DNA of 64,000 nt from Chloroflexota bacterium (GTDB taxonomy: Bacteria > Chloroflexota > Dehalococcoidia > Tepidiformales > Tepidiformaceae). The notes under the pieces are model-generated. The model was given only the letters and a program-made list of their open reading frames with translations. It searched no databases and was not told the DNA's origin. The stretch spans positions 1 through 64,000 of the forward strand of contig JAPPBY010000007.1 in NCBI GenBank assembly GCA_026702615.1, in the 5' to 3' direction. The translations under genes and the position numbers were made by a program. The first letter of the stretch is position 1. Each line of letters starts with the position of its first letter. This document shows, in pieces, positions 10,277 through 17,748 of the stretch.

Positions 10277-10534
10277 CTAGCCGACAAAGGCAACGGTGAC
10301 GATTGCGCCAATGGTGCCGACGAGGATGGCAGCGCTGAGCCCAATCGTGGTAGCAGCCCACGTCCGCAAATCCGCTCTGAGTTCGGTCATGTCTTGCCGG
10401 AACACCGCACGTTGGGTGGTCATGTCCTCACGGAACTCGGCTCGCTGGGCGGCCATATCCTCACGAAGCTCAAGGCGGAGGGCCTCAAGATCGGCGCGGG
10501 TAGCAGGCTCGGACGCGGCGGATGTGCTTGTCAC
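10277..10534 (-). CDS. Small tail-anchored coiled-coil protein with 11-residue repeats
   Basis: 85 aa from GTG 10534. After a short linker, residues about 20-52 contain three consecutive 11-residue repeats of the form REDMAAQRAEF, REDMTTQRAVF and RQDMTELRADL, a hendecad pattern giving a right-handed coiled coil. Residues about 60-84 are a hydrophobic C-terminal anchor. It resembles the short coiled-coil/membrane proteins grouped with CCDC90 or DUF1640, without a known function. The start was chosen because TAGACT lies exactly 6 nt upstream; the in-frame TTG at 10540 touches the -10 box. Confidence 0.7.
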   Translation of the reverse strand: MTSTSAASEPATRADLEALRLELREDMAAQRAEFREDMTTQRAVFRQDMTELRADLRTWAATTIGLSAAILVGTIGAIVTVAFVG

Positions 10535-10540
10535 ATCCAA

Positions 10541-10546
10541 AGTCTA
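10541..10546 (-). promoter_or_regulatory. -10 box TAGACT, leaderless start of coiled-coil gene
   Basis: Minus-strand TAGACT followed after 6 nt by GTG 10534. Confidence 0.55.
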
Positions 10547-10557
10547 GCACAAACAGG

Positions 10558-12150
10558 TCACGCAGAGGGAAGGGAGATCGCGTACTCGAGGGCGTCGGCG
10601 AGGGCGAGCCAGCTTGCCTCGATGATGTCGGTGGAGCTGCCGACGGTGGTCCAGTAGCGGGCGCCGTCGGTGCTTTCGATGAGGACGCGGACCTGGGCGG
10701 CCGTGGCCGACTCGCTGTCGAGGATGCGCACCTTGTAGTCGACGAGCTTCACGTTGAGGACGTCGGGATAGGCGCTGCCGAGCGCCTTGCGGGCAGCGAT
10801 ATCGAGGGCGTTGACGGGGCCGTTGCCCTCGGCGGCGGTGTGGTGCTCGTCGTCGCCGGCGCGAATCTTGACCATGGCCTCTGCGAGCATGTCGTTGCGC
10901 TGGTCGTCGCCGCGGCGGTGGCGGTGGCGTTCGACGATGACGAAGTCCTCGATCTCGAAGGGCCGGATGTAGCCGGGGATCTGGCGGCGGACGAGGAGCT
11001 CGAAGCTGGCCTCGGCACCTTCGTACTGGAAGCCCTCGCTCTCCTTCTCCTTGACGACCTGGAGGAGATTGCGGATCTCGTCCTGGCTGAAGGGGTAATC
11101 GATGCCGAGCTCCTCCATCTTCACAAGGAGGTTGCGCTGGCCGGAGAGCTCGCTGACGAGCACCCGGCTGCTGTTGCCGACGAGGCCGGGGTCGATGTGC
11201 TGGTAGGAGCTCTCATCCTTCATGATGCCGGCGACGTGGTAGCCGGCCTTGTGGGCGAAGGCGCTCTGCCCGACGAAGGGGGCCTGCCCATCGGGGACGA
11301 GATTGGCGAGCTCGTTGACGTAGTGGGAGACCTCGGTGAGGCGAGCGAGCTGGTCATCCTCGATGACGTCGATGCCCATCTTGAGCTTGAGGTTGGCGGT
11401 GACCGTAAGGAGATCGGCGTTGCCGCAGCGTTCGCCGTACCCATTCACGCACCCCTGGACTTGCCAGACCCCGGCTTCGACAGCGGCGAGGCTGTTGGCG
11501 ACGGCAAGCCCGACGTCGTCGTGGCAGTGGATGCCGAGGCGCGCATCGGGGACGCGGTCCTGGACCGCCTCAATGGCGGCGAGGAGGTCGGGGGTAGTCA
11601 TGCCGCCGTTGGTGTCGCAGAGGACGAGGGCCTCGGCCCCGGCGCGGGCGGCGGTGGCGAGGCACTGGAGGGAGTAGTCGGGGTTGTGGGCGAAGCCGTC
11701 GAAGAAGTGCTCGGCATCGAAGAAGACGGTCTTGCCGAGCTTGCGGAAGTAGCCGACGGTGTCGGCGATCATGGCGAGGTTTTCCTCGTCGCTGGTCTCG
11801 AGGATGCGCTGAACCTGGTACTGGCTGGCCTTGCCGACGAGGGTGACGCCGGGGGTCTCGGCGGCGACCATGCTCTGGATGTTGGGGTCGGTCTCGCAGG
11901 TCAGTCCGGCGCGGCGGGTGCCGCCGAAGGCGCTCACCTTTGCCTGCGAGAGCTGCACTTCCTTCAAGCGCTGAAAGTAGGCAGCGTCGCGGGGGTTGGA
12001 GCCGGGAAAACCGCCCTCGACCCACTCGACACCGAGCTCGTCAAGCTTCTGGGTGATGCGCACCTTATCGGCGACGGAGAGGGAGATGCCCTCCATCTGG
12101 GAGCCGTCGCGGAGGGTGGTGTCGTAGAGCTGGACGCGGTCAGTAGGCAT
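10558..12150 (-). CDS. cimA: (R)-citramalate synthase
   Basis: 530 aa. The N-terminal catalytic TIM barrel of the DRE-TIM metallolyase family starts VQLYDTTLRDGSQMEG. Metal-binding His residues appear in LGIHCHDDVGLAVANS, and CVNGYGERCGNADL is the family loop. The C-terminal region from about residue 400 is the LeuA-type allosteric domain. The sequence TLRDGSQMEGISLS and overall length match the citramalate synthase branch rather than 2-isopropylmalate synthase. The enzyme condenses pyruvate and acetyl-CoA to start threonine-independent isoleucine synthesis. Feedback by isoleucine is expected for this family. No other ilv or leu gene is in the window. Confidence 0.92.
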   Translation of the reverse strand: MPTDRVQLYDTTLRDGSQMEGISLSVADKVRITQKLDELGVEWVEGGFPGSNPRDAAYFQRLKEVQLSQAKVSAFGGTRRAGLTCETDPNIQSMVAAETPGVTLVGKASQYQVQRILETSDEENLAMIADTVGYFRKLGKTVFFDAEHFFDGFAHNPDYSLQCLATAARAGAEALVLCDTNGGMTTPDLLAAIEAVQDRVPDARLGIHCHDDVGLAVANSLAAVEAGVWQVQGCVNGYGERCGNADLLTVTANLKLKMGIDVIEDDQLARLTEVSHYVNELANLVPDGQAPFVGQSAFAHKAGYHVAGIMKDESSYQHIDPGLVGNSSRVLVSELSGQRNLLVKMEELGIDYPFSQDEIRNLLQVVKEKESEGFQYEGAEASFELLVRRQIPGYIRPFEIEDFVIVERHRHRRGDDQRNDMLAEAMVKIRAGDDEHHTAAEGNGPVNALDIAARKALGSAYPDVLNVKLVDYKVRILDSESATAAQVRVLIESTDGARYWTTVGSSTDIIEASWLALADALEYAISLPSA

Positions 12151-12152
12151 GG

Positions 12153-12353
12153 TCAGGAGAGCGCGGCGCCGGGGCGCGGGGGTGGTCTGGCGATGGTAGC
12201 ACGGGGCCGAGTTATGGCATGTGAGGTGGGGGACGGCGGCGGGGACGGGGTGGCGCCGTCCCCGCCGCCGCATGCGGACAGGGCCGCAAGGAGCGTTAGT
12301 GCGACCGCCGCGAGAGGGGCACGACCCGCGCGGTTGCGTGTTCTTCGCCCCAT
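12153..12353 (-). CDS. Short lipoprotein, possibly truncated
   Basis: 66 aa. The N-terminus MGRRTRNRAGRAPLAAVAL is a type II signal peptide with lipobox LSAC followed by GGGDGA. The mature part is only about 38 residues, rich in Pro, Thr and Arg, with no domain. The start is 7 nt from a TACTCT box (leaderless). Its stop is 3 bp from the cimA ATG, and the cimA -10 box lies inside its coding region. It may be a real small lipoprotein or the remnant of a longer one whose 3' part was replaced by the cimA promoter. Confidence 0.45.
   Translation of the reverse strand: MGRRTRNRAGRAPLAAVALTLLAALSACGGGDGATPSPPPSPTSHAITRPRATIARPPPRPGAALS
12193..12198 (-). promoter_or_regulatory. -10 box TACCAT for cimA
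   Basis: Minus-strand TACCAT gives a leader of about 36 nt to the cimA ATG, with a purine-rich site GGAGAG on the plus strand only; the mRNA shows no strong SD. The 19 bp at 12188-12206 recur exactly at 13032-13050. Confidence 0.45.
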
Positions 12354-12360
12354 GTGGGCC

Positions 12361-12366
12361 AGAGTA
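12361..12366 (-). promoter_or_regulatory. -10 box TACTCT, leaderless start of short lipoprotein
   Basis: Minus-strand TACTCT, 7 nt before ATG 12353. Confidence 0.45.
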
Positions 12367-12422
12367 GCCACCGAAATGGCGAATTACCCCGTCCGTACTG
12401 GAGAGACCTGTCGAGTGTCGGG

Positions 12423-12920
12423 CTACTTGTAGCGACGGCCTCGATGGGCCTTCGTGCGGTCGCCCTGGTACTCGTAGACGGGGACGCCGTAGCCGCAGGA
12501 GGTCTGCGTACGCTCGACGGTGATCTCGATGACCTGACGCTCGGGCGTCGGCGTTTCCGTGGCGCGGAGCTTGTCGGCTTGGGCGGCGAGTACGGAGTCC
12601 TCCAGGGGTTTCGCGCAGGCGCGCCCGTAGAGGCGAACGATGGCGGCATCCTCGTCGAACGAGGTGACCATGACGGTGACAGGGCCGCCGGCCATGCCGT
12701 GGCGCGCGGTCTCGTTGCCACTGCCGGCGTAGTCGAAGTAGGCGAGGGTGTTGCGGTCGATGACGTGCAGGTCGGCAGCGCCCTTGGGGGAGAGGTTGAC
12801 CGCGCCCTGACCGTCGGGGCCCTCGGCGAGGGCGGGGTCGGCGGAGGCGACGAAGAACACGTGCGAACTGCGGATCAGGTCGGCCTGCTCGTCGGTGATG
12901 TGGTCGAGGAGGATGGCCAT
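12423..12920 (-). CDS. Pyridoxamine 5'-phosphate oxidase family protein
   Basis: 165 aa from ATG 12920. The split-barrel flavin fold is indicated by SSHVFFVASADP, VNLSPKGAADLHVID and LAYFDYAGSGNETARH. The C-terminal tail TSCGYGVPVYEYQGDR matches a branch of uncharacterised PNPOx-like proteins rather than PdxH itself. It probably binds FMN or F420; the reaction is unknown. There is no Shine-Dalgarno site before the ATG. Instead a 35-codon mini-ORF stops 2 nt upstream, so reinitiation is likely. Confidence 0.75.
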   Translation of the reverse strand: MAILLDHITDEQADLIRSSHVFFVASADPALAEGPDGQGAVNLSPKGAADLHVIDRNTLAYFDYAGSGNETARHGMAGGPVTVMVTSFDEDAAIVRLYGRACAKPLEDSVLAAQADKLRATETPTPERQVIEITVERTQTSCGYGVPVYEYQGDRTKAHRGRRYK

Positions 12921-12922
12921 GA

Positions 12923-13030
12923 CTAGAAGAGCGCCGGGCTGGCGCCCGGCTGAGGGATGAAGAGAGCGCCGCGCCGCACGCGGCTGAGAAGAGCGTTCGC
13001 TTCGCTCGCTGAGTGGCGGGGTCGCACCAT
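12923..13030 (-). CDS. Leaderless mini-ORF made largely of hairpin repeats
   Basis: 35 codons, starting MVRPRHSASE, with its ATG 6 nt from a TACCAT box. Its TAG ends 2 nt before the ATG of the PNPOx gene. Most of it is the reverse complement of hairpin array 1, so the peptide is probably not under selection as a protein. It may serve to bring ribosomes to the downstream start. Confidence 0.4.
   Translation of the reverse strand: MVRPRHSASEANALLSRVRRGALFIPQPGASPALF
12926..13013 (+). repeat. Hairpin repeat array 1 (3 units)
   Basis: Three head-to-tail units, each starting near AGAGCG and ending in CTGAG (ends at 12954, 12988 and 13013). Stems are CCGGGC/GCCCGG with a 4-nt loop and CCGCG/CGCGG with a 5-nt loop. 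The third unit pairs GAGCG with CGCTC through the flank. The array lies in the 5' leader of the minus-strand PNPOx gene. Confidence 0.75.
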
Positions 13031-13036
13031 GTGGCG

Positions 13037-13042
13037 ATGGTA
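13037..13042 (-). promoter_or_regulatory. -10 box TACCAT for mini-ORF and PNPOx gene
   Basis: Minus-strand TACCAT, 6 nt before ATG 13030. It sits within a 19-bp block (13032-13050) identical to the cimA promoter block. Confidence 0.5.
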
Positions 13043-13099
13043 GCACGGGGTCTTGTGCGGGAAGCTCCTTCGTCGTAGCAGCAGACGCACTGGGCGCGC

Positions 13100-13105
13100 T
13101 ACGCT
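13100..13105 (+). promoter_or_regulatory. -10 box TACGCT for small Cys-rich gene
   Basis: TACGCT, 17 nt before ATG 13123, leaving room for the ribosome binding site GTGGAGGT. Confidence 0.4.
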
Positions 13106-13122
13106 CCAGGAGTGGAGGTAGC

Positions 13123-13353
13123 ATGAGGTATTGGGTCTACGAAGACGATCCAACCAACAGGGTGCGGATTCACGAGGCATCCTGTCGCTACTGCAACGAT
13201 GGCAGGGGTCGCAAGGTGACTCGCCTTCCCGATAATCGCTGGCATGGGCCGTTCCAGAGCCTTCGGGATGCCGTCGAAGAAGTGAAGGCCCTCAATCGGG
13301 ACGACATGGCCGGTTGTGGGGCATGCCTCCCCGGCCTCGCAAGCCGCCAGTAG
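13123..13353 (+). CDS. Small Cys-rich hypothetical protein
   Basis: 76 aa, ATG start with a good SD (GTGGAGGT). Two cysteine pairs, C21-x2-C24 (SCRYCNDG) and C65-x2-C68 (GCGACL), plus H17 suggest a zinc-binding site. The middle has a W-H-G-P-F...A motif (RWHGPFQSLRDAVEEV). I recognise the pattern as one found in uncharacterised small proteins but know no function. It stands alone between divergent and convergent neighbours, 3 bp from the end of the VWA gene. Confidence 0.65.
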   Translation: MRYWVYEDDPTNRVRIHEASCRYCNDGRGRKVTRLPDNRWHGPFQSLRDAVEEVKALNRDDMAGCGACLPGLASRQ

Positions 13354-13356
13354 AAC

Positions 13357-15591
13357 CTAGCCGGCGATGCCGGTGAGGTGCTTGCGCTTCTGGGAGACGT
13401 AGTCGACGAGGATGTACTCGCCGAGCTTGTCGGGGGTGGTGTAGAACACGCGGCCCTTGTTGATACGCGCGACCTGGTTCACGAACTCCTTCAGGTAGTG
13501 GTTGCGGTCGAGCATGAAGGTGTTGATCGTGATGTTCTTGCGGGTGCAGCGCTTTACGGCCTTGAGCGTCTCGCGGATGGTGATGGGGCTGGGCGGGTAG
13601 GCGAAATAGCTGCGGCCCCGCTCGAGGTGGGCGGTCGGCTCGCCGTCAGAGATCATGATGATCTGGCGGGTGCCCTGGGTGTGCTTGGCGAGCATGCGCT
13701 CGGCGATCATGAGGGCGTGGTGCATGTTCGTGCCGAGGACGGATTCGTCCCAGCGCACGTAAGGCAGGTCCTCGGCCTTCAGCTCCCGCGCGTACGCGCT
13801 GAACCCCACGATGTAGAGGCTGTCGCGCTGGAACTGGGAGGAGATGAGGTTGTTGAGGGCGAGGGCGACCTTCTTGGCGGCCTGGAAGCTGCCGCGCAGG
13901 GCCATCGACCAGCTCAGGTCGAGCATGATGACGGTCGCCGTCTGGGTGACGAGCTCGCTGCGGGCGACCTCGAAGTCGTCGGGCTTGAGGTTGATGGGGG
14001 TGCCTACCCCCTCGCGGTGGAGCGAGTTCATGATGGTGCGCTTGATGTCGAGATGGAACGGGTCGCCGAACTCGTAGAGCTTGGTGTCGTCGGTGCGTTC
14101 GCCACCGAAGCCGTTCTCAGCGACCTCGTGCTTGCCGAACGAGTCGGCCTTGAGCTGGGCGTAGAGCTCGACGAGGGCGCGCTGGCCGATCTTGCGGGTT
14201 CCGCGCGGGGTCAGCTCCCAGCCTGAGCCCTTCTTCCGGATGTAGCCGGCCTCCTCGAGGATTTCGAGGAACTTGCGCAGCTCGTCGAGTGTCTCGCGGG
14301 CCTCGGGGCCGAGCAGCTCCTCGAGCTGGTCGGCATCGATGTCGTCGATCTCGCCGCCGTACTGCGTGCGCTCAAGCTGGCGTTCGACCTCGTCGATGGA
14401 CTGCATGTGGCGCATGAGCTCCATTGCCGCGTCGAGGTCGAGCTGCTCTTCGCCGCGGAAGGGGTACTGGTTGCGCTGGTCGCGCATGGGGAAGAGGTAC
14501 TCGAGGTTCTGGGCGAGTTCGTTGAGACCCTGCTGGAGCTCGGGGTCGCCGATCTTGTCGGAGAGGAGGTCCTGGAGCTGCTGGCGCATGTCGCCGGGGA
14601 GGCTGCCGAGGAGGCTCTGCATCTGGCCCATCTGCTGCTGCATCTGGGCGATGAGCTCGTCGAGAGACTGGGGCGGGTTGTCGCCGAAGAGGTCGCCGTA
14701 CTGCTGCATGAAGCTGTCGAAGTCCGGCTCGTTGCCGGCCATCTTGTCCTGCAGCATCTGGTTGAGGTCCTGGGTCATGTTCTTCATGCGCTCGAGGTCT
14801 TCGGGCGACATGTTGGCGATTTGCTCGGAGAGGTCCTTGAAGAAGGTGTTCATCATCGCCTGGCGCAGCGACTCGACAAGCTCGTTGAACTTCTCCTGCG
14901 CTTCGGGGTCCATGAACTCGTAGTCCTGCAGGCGGCGGACCTGGCCGGCGGTGTCCTCGGGGAGCTCCTCGAGGAACTCCTGCTTGCGGTTGGCGATGTT
15001 GCGGAGCATGTCGGCGAACTCGCTGGTCGGGACGCTGCCCTGGCCGCTCGCGCCGCCTGACTCTGAACCCTGCTGTCCCTGTTCGCCGGGCTGGCCCTCA
15101 CCAGGCTCGCCCTGTTGCCCCTCGCCCTGCTGGCCGCCCTCGTTCGAGGGCTGCTGGCCCTGCTCGGCGCCCTGATGCTGGCCGTCGCCGTCCTGTGGGG
15201 AGCCGTCGGCCTGATCGCCCTGCTGGCCGTCCTGCCCCTCCGCCCCCTGGGGCGGCGGACCGGCCTCTTCGAGGCGCTGGTCGAGGGTGTTGCGCTCCAT
15301 GTCGAGGATCTCGTCGAGCTGCTCGCGGAGCTGGTCGAAGATGGAGCCGAGGTCGAAGCGATCGAGCTGCTGGCGGCGTTGCTGGCGGAGCTGCTGGAGG
15401 AGGTCGCGGAGGCCCTGGGTGCGGTCGCCCATGGGGTTGCGCATGCCGCGCTGGAGGAGGTTGCGGAGGGCGTGCTGGAGGTCGCCGAAGTTCATGAGGT
15501 CGTCGGACAGGTTGTCCAGGATCTGGTCGGGGTCGAGGTCGGCGACCTCCTGGGTGCCATCCCACATGGAGTACCGGAAGCGTGATGGCAT
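13357..15591 (-). CDS. VWA-domain protein with Gln/Gly-rich linker (CoxE/BatA-like)
   Basis: 744 aa. The N-terminal 120 residues are helical and Gln/Arg-rich. Residues about 125-190 are a low-complexity Gly-Gln-Glu linker. A helical middle region follows, then from about residue 555 a von Willebrand A domain with MIDAS DLSWSM and the later SDGEP. Such proteins usually work with a MoxR-type AAA ATPase as a metal-dependent chaperone, but no such ATPase is next to it. ATG 15591 is preceded by GAGGAGGGGTC. The Gln-rich linker is in frame and not a frameshift artefact. Confidence 0.85.
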   Translation of the reverse strand: MPSRFRYSMWDGTQEVADLDPDQILDNLSDDLMNFGDLQHALRNLLQRGMRNPMGDRTQGLRDLLQQLRQQRRQQLDRFDLGSIFDQLREQLDEILDMERNTLDQRLEEAGPPPQGAEGQDGQQGDQADGSPQDGDGQHQGAEQGQQPSNEGGQQGEGQQGEPGEGQPGEQGQQGSESGGASGQGSVPTSEFADMLRNIANRKQEFLEELPEDTAGQVRRLQDYEFMDPEAQEKFNELVESLRQAMMNTFFKDLSEQIANMSPEDLERMKNMTQDLNQMLQDKMAGNEPDFDSFMQQYGDLFGDNPPQSLDELIAQMQQQMGQMQSLLGSLPGDMRQQLQDLLSDKIGDPELQQGLNELAQNLEYLFPMRDQRNQYPFRGEEQLDLDAAMELMRHMQSIDEVERQLERTQYGGEIDDIDADQLEELLGPEARETLDELRKFLEILEEAGYIRKKGSGWELTPRGTRKIGQRALVELYAQLKADSFGKHEVAENGFGGERTDDTKLYEFGDPFHLDIKRTIMNSLHREGVGTPINLKPDDFEVARSELVTQTATVIMLDLSWSMALRGSFQAAKKVALALNNLISSQFQRDSLYIVGFSAYARELKAEDLPYVRWDESVLGTNMHHALMIAERMLAKHTQGTRQIIMISDGEPTAHLERGRSYFAYPPSPITIRETLKAVKRCTRKNITINTFMLDRNHYLKEFVNQVARINKGRVFYTTPDKLGEYILVDYVSQKRKHLTGIAG

Positions 15592-15729
15592 GACCCCTCC
15601 TCAACGACGTGGCGACGCGTTCGGGGCCTTACCGTAACCTACGCCCCGAAGGCCCACAATCGGGGGGAAGGCCGCCAGCGCCGGACCCGCGGAGGGGATC
15701 GCCTTCCACACCCCAGCAGGAGCACGAAA
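15592..15729 (+). other. Divergent intergenic region, no gene seen
   Basis: Between the VWA and AIM24 genes. GGGCCTT at 15624-15630 and AAGGCCC at 15649-15655 form a perfect inverted repeat, overlapping an alternative pairing TCGGGG/CCCCGA. A minus-strand TACGGT at 15634-15639 could be the VWA -10 box. No open frame or known RNA was recognised. Confidence 0.3.
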
Positions 15730-16413
15730 TTGCGCCACGAAGTGAAGTACCAACCCTCCTACGCCCTCGCGTTGATCGACCTCGATCCGGGGGAGTCGAT
15801 CCAGGCGGAAGCGGGGGCAATGGTGAGCATGTCGTCCACGATCGAGATGGAGACGAGCACGCGCGGCGGGATGCTTTCGGGGCTGCGGCGCTCGGTGCTG
15901 GGGGGCGAGAGCTTCTTCATCAACACTTTCCGCGCCGAGCAAGAGACGGGCCAGGTAACGGTGGCGCCGGCGCTGCCGGGCGACATCATGGCGCTGGAGC
16001 TCACGGGCGAGACAACGCTGCTCGTGCAGTCGGGATCGTTCCTGGCGGCGACGGAGGGCGTGGACGTGGACACGAAGTGGGGAGGGGCGAAGTCGTTCTT
16101 CTCTAGCGAGGGGCTGTTCCTGCTGCGCTGCACCGGGCAAGGGACAATCTGGGTCTCGAGCTACGGCGCGATTCACCCCATCGACCTTGCCGTGGGCGAG
16201 CCCTACGTGGTCGACACCGGGCACATGGTCGCGTTCGACGATTCGGTCCAGTACGACGTCGGGCGGTCGGGGGGATGGAAATCGACGCTGTTCAGCGGCG
16301 AGGGTCTGGTCGTGAAGCTGACGGGTCCGGGGCGCTTCTTCATGCAGACGCGCTCGGAGGACGCCTTCCTGAGCTGGCTGCTTCCGAAGATTCCGAAGCA
16401 GGGCGGCAACTAG
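15730..16413 (+). CDS. AIM24 / TIGR00266 family protein
   Basis: 227 aa, TTG start after GCAGGAG. The family landmarks are EAGAMVSMSSTIEMETSTRGG, RSVLGGESFFINTF, the double-psi-like beta repeats, and GEGLVVKLTGPGRFFMQTRS at the C-terminus. The bacterial family has no established function; the yeast relative Aim24 affects mitochondrial inner membrane organisation. It appears single and complete. Confidence 0.88.
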   Translation: MRHEVKYQPSYALALIDLDPGESIQAEAGAMVSMSSTIEMETSTRGGMLSGLRRSVLGGESFFINTFRAEQETGQVTVAPALPGDIMALELTGETTLLVQSGSFLAATEGVDVDTKWGGAKSFFSSEGLFLLRCTGQGTIWVSSYGAIHPIDLAVGEPYVVDTGHMVAFDDSVQYDVGRSGGWKSTLFSGEGLVVKLTGPGRFFMQTRSEDAFLSWLLPKIPKQGGN

Positions 16414-16438
16414 GGCGCTCGCGCCGGTTTCGTGGGCG

Positions 16439-16444
16439 TAGACT
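16439..16444 (+). promoter_or_regulatory. -10 box TAGACT, leaderless start of acyl-CoA dehydrogenase
   Basis: TAGACT, 8 nt before ATG 16453. The in-frame GTG at 16432 lies upstream of this box and is rejected as start. Confidence 0.6.
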
Positions 16445-16452
16445 GCCGCGCG

Positions 16453-17619
16453 ATGGAGTTTCGGTTCTCGGACCAGGCGCTTGCGTTCGAGCGCGAGGTG
16501 GATGACTTCCTCGCCGTCGAGTGGAGCCCGGAGGTCCGCCGTCGCATCGACGCGTCGCCCGACCGCTACGCGATGGAGCGCGACTTCCGGCGGAAGCTGG
16601 CACAGCGTGGCTGGCTGACGATGTCCTGGCCGCGCGAGTACGGCGGCCAGGAGCGCAGCTACGAGGAGCAGTACCTGTTCCAGGAGGCGCTCAACTACGT
16701 GGGAGCGCCGGGCGCGACGGTGGGCGTGCAGCAGGTCGGCCCGACGCTCATGACCTACGGGACCGACGAGCAGAAGGCGGCGTTCCTGCCGCGGATCGCG
16801 CAGGGCGAGATCGACTTCGCGCTGGGGTACACCGAGCCGGACGCAGGCACGGACCTGGCCTCGCTGCAGCTTCGCGCAGTGCGCGACGGGGACGACTACG
16901 TGCTCAACGGCATCAAGCGGTTCACGAGCGCGGCGCACCGGGCGGAGTACGTCTGGCTGGCGGCGCGGACGGACCCGTCGGCGCCGAAGCACCGGGGCAT
17001 CTCGATGTTCCTGGTGGACTTGCAGACGCCGGGGATCACCGTGAAGCCCATCTGGACCATGTCGGGCATCCGCACCAACGAGGTGTACTGGGAGGACGTG
17101 CGCGTGCCCGCGGACGCGCTGGTGGGGGAGGAGAACCGCGGCTGGTACTACGCGGCGCACGCGCTCGACTTCGAGCGGGTCTCGATCTTCACGGTATCCG
17201 GTGTGCGGGCCGTATTCGACGCGCTCATGCGGTGGGCGCGGGAAGAGGGGCCGGGCGGCAGCCGCCCGATCGACGACGCGCACGTGTCGCGCACGCTGGC
17301 GGACTACAAGGTGCAACTCGAAGTGCTACAGATGCTGGCCTACCGGAACCTGGGAATGATCAAGCGGGGCGAGCACCCGAACCACGAGGCGAGCGAGGTC
17401 AAGATCTTCAGCACGGAACTGATGCAGCGCATCCTGCACACGGGAACGAAGCTGCTTGGTCCGTACGGACAGCTCACGCCCGAGTCGGCGCACGCGCCGC
17501 TTGGCGGGCGCATCGAGCAGGGGTACCGGGCGGCGGTGATGCCGACATTCGGGGCGGGCTCGAACGAGGTGATGCGCACGATCATCGCGACGCGCGGCTT
17601 CGGCCTGCCGCGGGGGTAG
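16453..17619 (+). CDS. Acyl-CoA dehydrogenase family protein
   Basis: 388 aa from ATG 16453 (MEFRFSDQAL). The FAD-binding segments are LGYTEPDAGTDLASL and the C-terminal FGAGSNEVMRTIIATRGFGLP. The N-terminal helical domain, central beta domain and C-terminal helical domain are all present. These flavoproteins oxidise acyl-CoA thioesters to enoyl-CoA and pass electrons to ETF. The C-terminal motif FGAGSNEVMR resembles the FadE-like branch active on steroid side chains or branched acyl chains, but the substrate is not predictable. No beta-oxidation partners are adjacent. Confidence 0.93.
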   Translation: MEFRFSDQALAFEREVDDFLAVEWSPEVRRRIDASPDRYAMERDFRRKLAQRGWLTMSWPREYGGQERSYEEQYLFQEALNYVGAPGATVGVQQVGPTLMTYGTDEQKAAFLPRIAQGEIDFALGYTEPDAGTDLASLQLRAVRDGDDYVLNGIKRFTSAAHRAEYVWLAARTDPSAPKHRGISMFLVDLQTPGITVKPIWTMSGIRTNEVYWEDVRVPADALVGEENRGWYYAAHALDFERVSIFTVSGVRAVFDALMRWAREEGPGGSRPIDDAHVSRTLADYKVQLEVLQMLAYRNLGMIKRGEHPNHEASEVKIFSTELMQRILHTGTKLLGPYGQLTPESAHAPLGGRIEQGYRAAVMPTFGAGSNEVMRTIIATRGFGLPRG

Positions 17620-17624
17620 GGGGA

Positions 17625-17740
17625 GGAGAGCGGCGCGCTGTCGCGCGCCTGAGTGGAGCGCTCGCGGCTAACGCCGCTTGCTGAGAAGAGCGGCGGGCGC
17701 AGCCCGCCTGAGGAAAGCGCCACGCTGTCGCGTGGCTGAG
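17625..17740 (+). repeat. Hairpin repeat array 2 (4 units)
   Basis: Four tandem units ending in CTGAG at 17653, 17685, 17712 and 17740. Stems are GCGCGC/GCGCGC (loop TGTC), GCGGC/GCCGC (loop taac), GCGGGC/GCCCGC (loop gca) and CCACGC/GCGTGG (loop TGTC). Flanks are conserved while stems differ and covary. The array fills the gap between the acyl-CoA dehydrogenase and the ATL gene. Confidence 0.8.
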
Positions 17741-17748
17741 TGAGGGCC

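Noticed and set aside
10522..12432. 636-codon plus-strand frame opposite cimA
   Set aside because: Its composition is Gly/Val/Asp/Leu-rich without domains, mirroring cimA codons on the other strand.
14950..15290. Gln/Gly-rich part of the VWA gene as a frameshift
   Set aside because: The frame is continuous, and the low-complexity segment separates two structured regions as in related proteins.
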